The notes below the pieces were generated by a model. The model worked only from the letters and a program-made list of their open reading frames with translations. It had not been told where the DNA came from and made no database searches. Both the position numbers and the translations under genes were made by a program. From Cyathus striatus (Eukaryota; Basidiomycota; Agaricomycetes; Agaricales; Nidulariaceae), in contig JAOVFP010000022.1 of NCBI GenBank assembly GCA_025738555.1, forward strand, positions 558,001 to 622,000: a DNA stretch of 64,000 bases, read 5' to 3'. Numbering within the stretch: position 1 is the stretch's first letter; every line of letters begins with the position of its first letter. Positions 60,117 through 64,000 of the stretch are shown here, in pieces.

Positions 60117-61058
60117 CTCATATTTACCAAAAATGATGGCAGTTCCCACACTTTGGAGAACACTTCATCACTTTAATTACAGTGTAGAGCATCATACTCT
60201 GCTCAGAACACTTTAAAATTTTTAATCCATATACTATATGGTGTGATGTATATTTATGCAAATTTATATATTACCATGGCTGTTTAATGTTGAGATATAA
60301 GCTTTTTTATGTGATTCCAAATTTTCACAAAGAAATAATTCATTCATTAATATAATTGGTTGTAAACTGAGAAATAGTGCAAAATTTTCTAAAAATATAG
60401 TCAGTATGCTGAATAATTGAATTGTCAAGTTATATGACATTTATCCAGTCCATCGATCTAGAATAAGATCCATAAGACTGATTACAATCATTTGATTTGA
60501 GCATCTCATCTTGTATCAGTGAATATATTACTCTATCTGAAATAAATGCCATCTGTTTCAAACATAATTCATATATTGCAGCCAATCTACATGTATATTT
60601 GAGTTATAGCAATGTCTCAGTAGTCTATACAGTATTTAAACATGGAGTTTCCAACCTGCTCAGACCTGACAAGTAGGAAGACCAATGTAAATGCCTAAAT
60701 ATCTCAATTTCAAGAAGTTCCCTAAGGATAAAATCTTGGAATTGTATACTGTATATTATGGAAAACACATATCCAAGATTTCAAATGGAATATCCCACTA
60801 CAGAGTCATCTATGAGCTACTTAACAAGATACATGAAATAAAGAGTGTCTAACATTTACAGCATGTATATCACAATATACAGTAATCTATGAAAATCATA
60901 TTTTTGCATAGTAGTAGCGAAATTAAGATAGTACATATCACCAAATTTTCAAGGTGTTCCAAGCAGAGTGTGATGCTCTATAGTCATTACAATGTAGATT
61001 AACTAATAAATTGCTCTCCAAAAGTGTGGGAACTGCCATCATTTTTGGTAAATATGAG
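60117..61058. mobile_element. TA-flanked TIR element (942 bp), non-autonomous
   Basis: Starts CTCATATTTACCAAAAATGA and ends with the inverse. The TIR continues through TGGCAGTTCCCACACTTT (about 45 bp, with weaker similarity to about 110 bp, including AGAGCATCA.ACTCTGC). It is flanked by TA at 60115-60116 and 61059-61060. There is no ORF above 60 codons. The TA duplication suggests a Tc1/mariner-group transposase in trans. Confidence 0.88.
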
Positions 61059-61060
61059 TA

Positions 61061-61619
61061 CAAGTGAGTTAGCTGAAAGACCATTCAACCTGGGCACTCT
61101 AAGGTGTTGAAAGGGTGATTCCTAAGTCTGACTGTGAGGGGGATAAATTTCACTAGATTGCAAGAAAGTAGAAACAACAAATTTATAGTAAGGGAGAAAA
61201 GGGATATTACTTAATCTGCTAAATGGAAATTAAAGGGTCCTGGAGGTAAGTACCAAGAGAGAAAGGGATGTAATATAAGGTATGAGGAGAATGAAAGAGA
61301 GAGAGAGAACAAGTTCCAAAACCAGGAAATTGGAACAGTTCAATACACATACTGAGTCATGTGATACCAATGATGAAACTTGAAGAATATCAAATTTTGT
61401 AGTGCAGGTGAATCACCTGCTCTACAGTAAGTCCAAAGGAATTTTCAAAAAAGTTTGCAACATTCTGAGCATGATAGTATGATGGTGTGAACAACTGACA
61501 AATTCATCTAAGAGCTTGAGCTTACAGGTCCCACACAAGCCACTTTCTGTTTAAGGACTAGCAACTTTGATCAAATTTCACAAAAGTTTGAGTGGAATTT
61601 AGAGTTTGACTGGGTTGCA
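61061..61619. other. No gene seen
   Basis: AT-rich, with a GAGAGAGAGAG run near 61298. No coding evidence. Confidence 0.45.
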
Positions 61620-63160
61620 GGTCCACTCTGATGATGATGACCTAGCTCATTGTTCTGCAACATGGTACCCAACCCACAGCAAGATACTCCTAATCAAAAC
61701 CCACTCTCCAACCCAATCCATTGTGCTTTCTCTGAAAGAGTCTCACTCTCATGAAATTCCATGTCTTATGGAGGCAGAGCCTCCCACACACCACACCTCA
61801 CCCATGCCAATGTAATCCTGTCTGTGGATAATAATGGGTGTTGGAATGTTATTGGCATGTTCAGGTTTACTTAATGTATGTATCTTGCTTGCCTTGCCTT
61901 TATTTCAGGTTGCTCATTGATCTTTCTCTATAGTGAAGAGAGATATGTGCATCAAGCTTGTAAAGGTGCACTAATATGTGCTGGATAAAGTGCATATGGA
62001 GTTTGTTCTTCAGGAGGCAGAGGGTGCACATAGAACAACATGTTGAAGGCATTGGGCTCTGCATGCCATCAGCAACATCTTAACACTTGGGATAGGGAAA
62101 ATGGAAAGCAGCAGAGTTGTCTTACCTCTTTTCATTGCATTTGTTGCTGACCTTTGTTCGATATCAGCCATCCACTCTAACTCAATCCTTTCTTTGCATC
62201 AAGTCTCACACCATCCACTGCTGTATCAGCAGTTGCATCACTGGTGCACCAGGCCTCTCAATGATATCCATCACAGCCTACTGTCTCTTGCTGTTACATG
62301 GTGCAGATGTATCAAGAAGCTATGCAAATGCAAGGTCTAGCTTAATGACAGTGCTGGTAGAGTCAGCTACACTGTGTATGCCAAACATGTGTGGCCCTTT
62401 CCAGATGCTTTTTGTCAGCTTGGTTCCCTTTTAGTTTGGGTATGGATGTAAGGTTACATAGGCTCTAGGTACACATGTACCACCAATATCTCTTCAAATG
62501 GCTTCTTGAAGCTTGAAGCTTGAAAGCTTGACTAGTTGACCCCTTATTATCACACCATCAGCTACTGTTTCACATTAAGCACTCACTGGACATTATGGAT
62601 TTCCATTCCAGATTTTAGAATCAATGCATGATTGTCTCTAGTTGTTCCTGGAGTTGCCTGAAGAGTACTTAATTCTGATCACATGATACTAGCTCTGCAC
62701 CCTACAATTAAATAGTACAATTAGTACAAATTAGAATTTGTGAACACAGGCTCACTGGACACTTATGGCTACTAGGTCCTGTACAGCCATTCATGGTGTA
62801 TCACACTCCTTTCATATTAGACATGGTCCATGTTATTAAATGTGACATTGTTATCAATGCTGGTTGCTCTGGCTTGCCAAGGAACAGGGATATTCATAGT
62901 ATTCATCCATAATCTGCACAGCTACTTTGTCTTCATGTATGCTTTGAAGTGTGCTTTCACACTAAATCATTGCTCCTCCTAGTTCTCTTTCACTCCTCCT
63001 TTGGGGTAATTGGCTTGAACTCACATGGAGAATGGGAGGTTTAGGGTAAAGAAGTATATTTTGCACCTTCATCTTGCCTTATCTCTCCAGCTAAAGTATA
63101 CTCTATGATCAAATGATGCAATATGTATCTGTAACACCTACTATGATCCTCCAAACACTT
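61620..63160. repeat. CpG-depleted copy of the segment at 30490-32010
   Basis: Same order and orientation as the partner over about 1.5 kb, with most CpG positions changed to TpG or CpA. A frame at 62117-62434 (LVESATLCMP, PFQMLFVSL) matches different frames in the partner, so it is not conserved coding. An LTR-like repeat adjoins its right end at about 63192. Confidence 0.78.
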
Positions 63161-63191
63161 TCCTGTCTTCTGTGCATATCCCATGACATGG

Positions 63192-64000
63192 TGATATGCC
63201 TGACAGACGTACAATGTATATAAGTGTAATTTTTATGATATCTACATAATATAAATCACTCACTTGCGATCATAATTGGATTACCTAAGCATTGGAGTGA
63301 GGTCCGAACTGCCAATGATCGTGCTATTTATAGTCACCACCACCAAGGACATAGTGAACAGATCTAAAAAGCAATAGTGATTATAATAAGGGATTAGCAG
63401 GAAAGCGTGTATATAGAACCCCAGCAGCACTTGATCCACCATAAGCGCGCGGTAATGCGATGCATCTGGGTCATGGAATGGTTCCGGCAGCACAACTTAC
63501 CCAAAGAAGCCGACAGTGTCAAGGAGCCCATCAAGCGCCAACAGCCATTGCTGCTACTCTGGACTCAAACCAGATCAGTCCTCGGCATCTTGCAAATGAG
63601 ATCTCACTCTGATCTACTGATCGAAGTGAACAGACCATATACCCGAAGCCGTGGTTGCCGATGGTTCTATCTTTAGGCCTGCGACGTAACAGGGCATCTA
63701 CACATGTGCATCAGCCAATAAGCATGTCTCTATTATCACATGCACCCACCCCTTTTGAGGAGCTATGTCCAATGCCCTCCTATCTAGGCCCTTGTGCACA
63801 TCCCTCCACCCAGCGTCATAGTTTAATTACCTTATCTAGACATATGTTAAACCTGTACAGTACCTAAGAACTCCGCTTTTTCAGTAGTATATAAGACTCG
63901 CAAACTTGATCATGTAGAAGCAAGCAATCCTGTATTGATTCCTTCTGCTATCAGTGCTATTTAGTGTATTCATGATAATCTATTCAATTCCCGAGTGTAA
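63192..64000 (+). mobile_element. Promoter-bearing LTR-like repeat, copy Y (cut by window end)
   Basis: Matches copy X (50771-51651) in opposite orientation, starting GATATGCCTGA. It keeps CpG (for example ATAAGCGCGCGGTAATGCG near 63442) where copy X has CATGCAGTAATGC. TATATAAG at 63888-63895 follows CTTTTTCAGTAG and is conserved in copy X, consistent with a functional promoter. The 3' end is outside the window, so it is not known whether a retrotransposon body follows. Confidence 0.65.

Noticed and set aside
1..64000. tRNA or rRNA genes
   Set aside because: No B-box-type GGTTCGAATCC in a tRNA-like context and no rRNA segment was recognised by eye; a covariance-model scan was not possible.

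Overview
The window looks like fungal nuclear DNA, most likely from an Agaricomycete basidiomycete with a large, repeat-rich genome. The evidence is the short GT-AG introns (about 45-60 bp in the models I could close), two NACHT-WD40 (fungal NLR-like) genes, a KDZ-type transposase with CxC5/CxC6 cysteine clusters, and a decayed Ty3/gypsy integrase. I cannot name a species. No rRNA, tRNA, CRISPR or telomere was seen.

Layout. 1-4100 is the right part of a foldback-like element (family F1) carrying two TA-flanked insertions. 4100-8450 is G-rich and other repeats. 8760-12976 is a broken multi-exon gene split by a 2000-bp satellite-bearing element (family F2) with an 8-bp target duplication. 13123-15197 is a KDZ transposase gene. 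16620-17390 is a Ty3/gypsy integrase relic. 17642-21154 (minus) and 39989-44158 (plus) are two divergently oriented NACHT-WD40 genes about 19 kb apart. Between them lie a CpG-rich block with a nearly intact short-chain dehydrogenase, a clearly dead flavin monooxygenase, an SDR fragment and local duplications, then a CpG-poor block with a hairpin element (33504-34217). 45131-46597 is a hAT-like non-autonomous element. 48151-49026 is an unrecognised coiled-coil ORF. 49376-50207 is a second, shorter F2 copy. 52111-59990 is a nested structure: a terminal-inverted-repeat element (F4) filled with a ~132-bp minisatellite, into which a complete 4.5-kb F1 element has inserted. 60117-64000 holds a TA-flanked element, a CpG-depleted copy of the segment at 30.5-32.0 kb, and a promoter-bearing LTR-like repeat cut by the window end.

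Two themes tie the window together. (1) CpG content is a sharp mosaic. The NACHT-WD40 gene bodies and most repeats have almost no CpG, while the region between the two promoters, and the promoters themselves, keep CpG. Several in-frame stops are CGA to TGA. This fits cytosine methylation or RIP-like decay with CpG-protected promoters. (2) At least three unrelated inverted-repeat element families carry internal tandem arrays, so the satellites here appear to travel as cargo or as terminal structure of transposons. F1 and F2 both use a 19-bp period and share a 9-bp core.

Limits: splice sites, repeat counts and similarities were judged by eye. Single-base frameshifts may be assembly errors.
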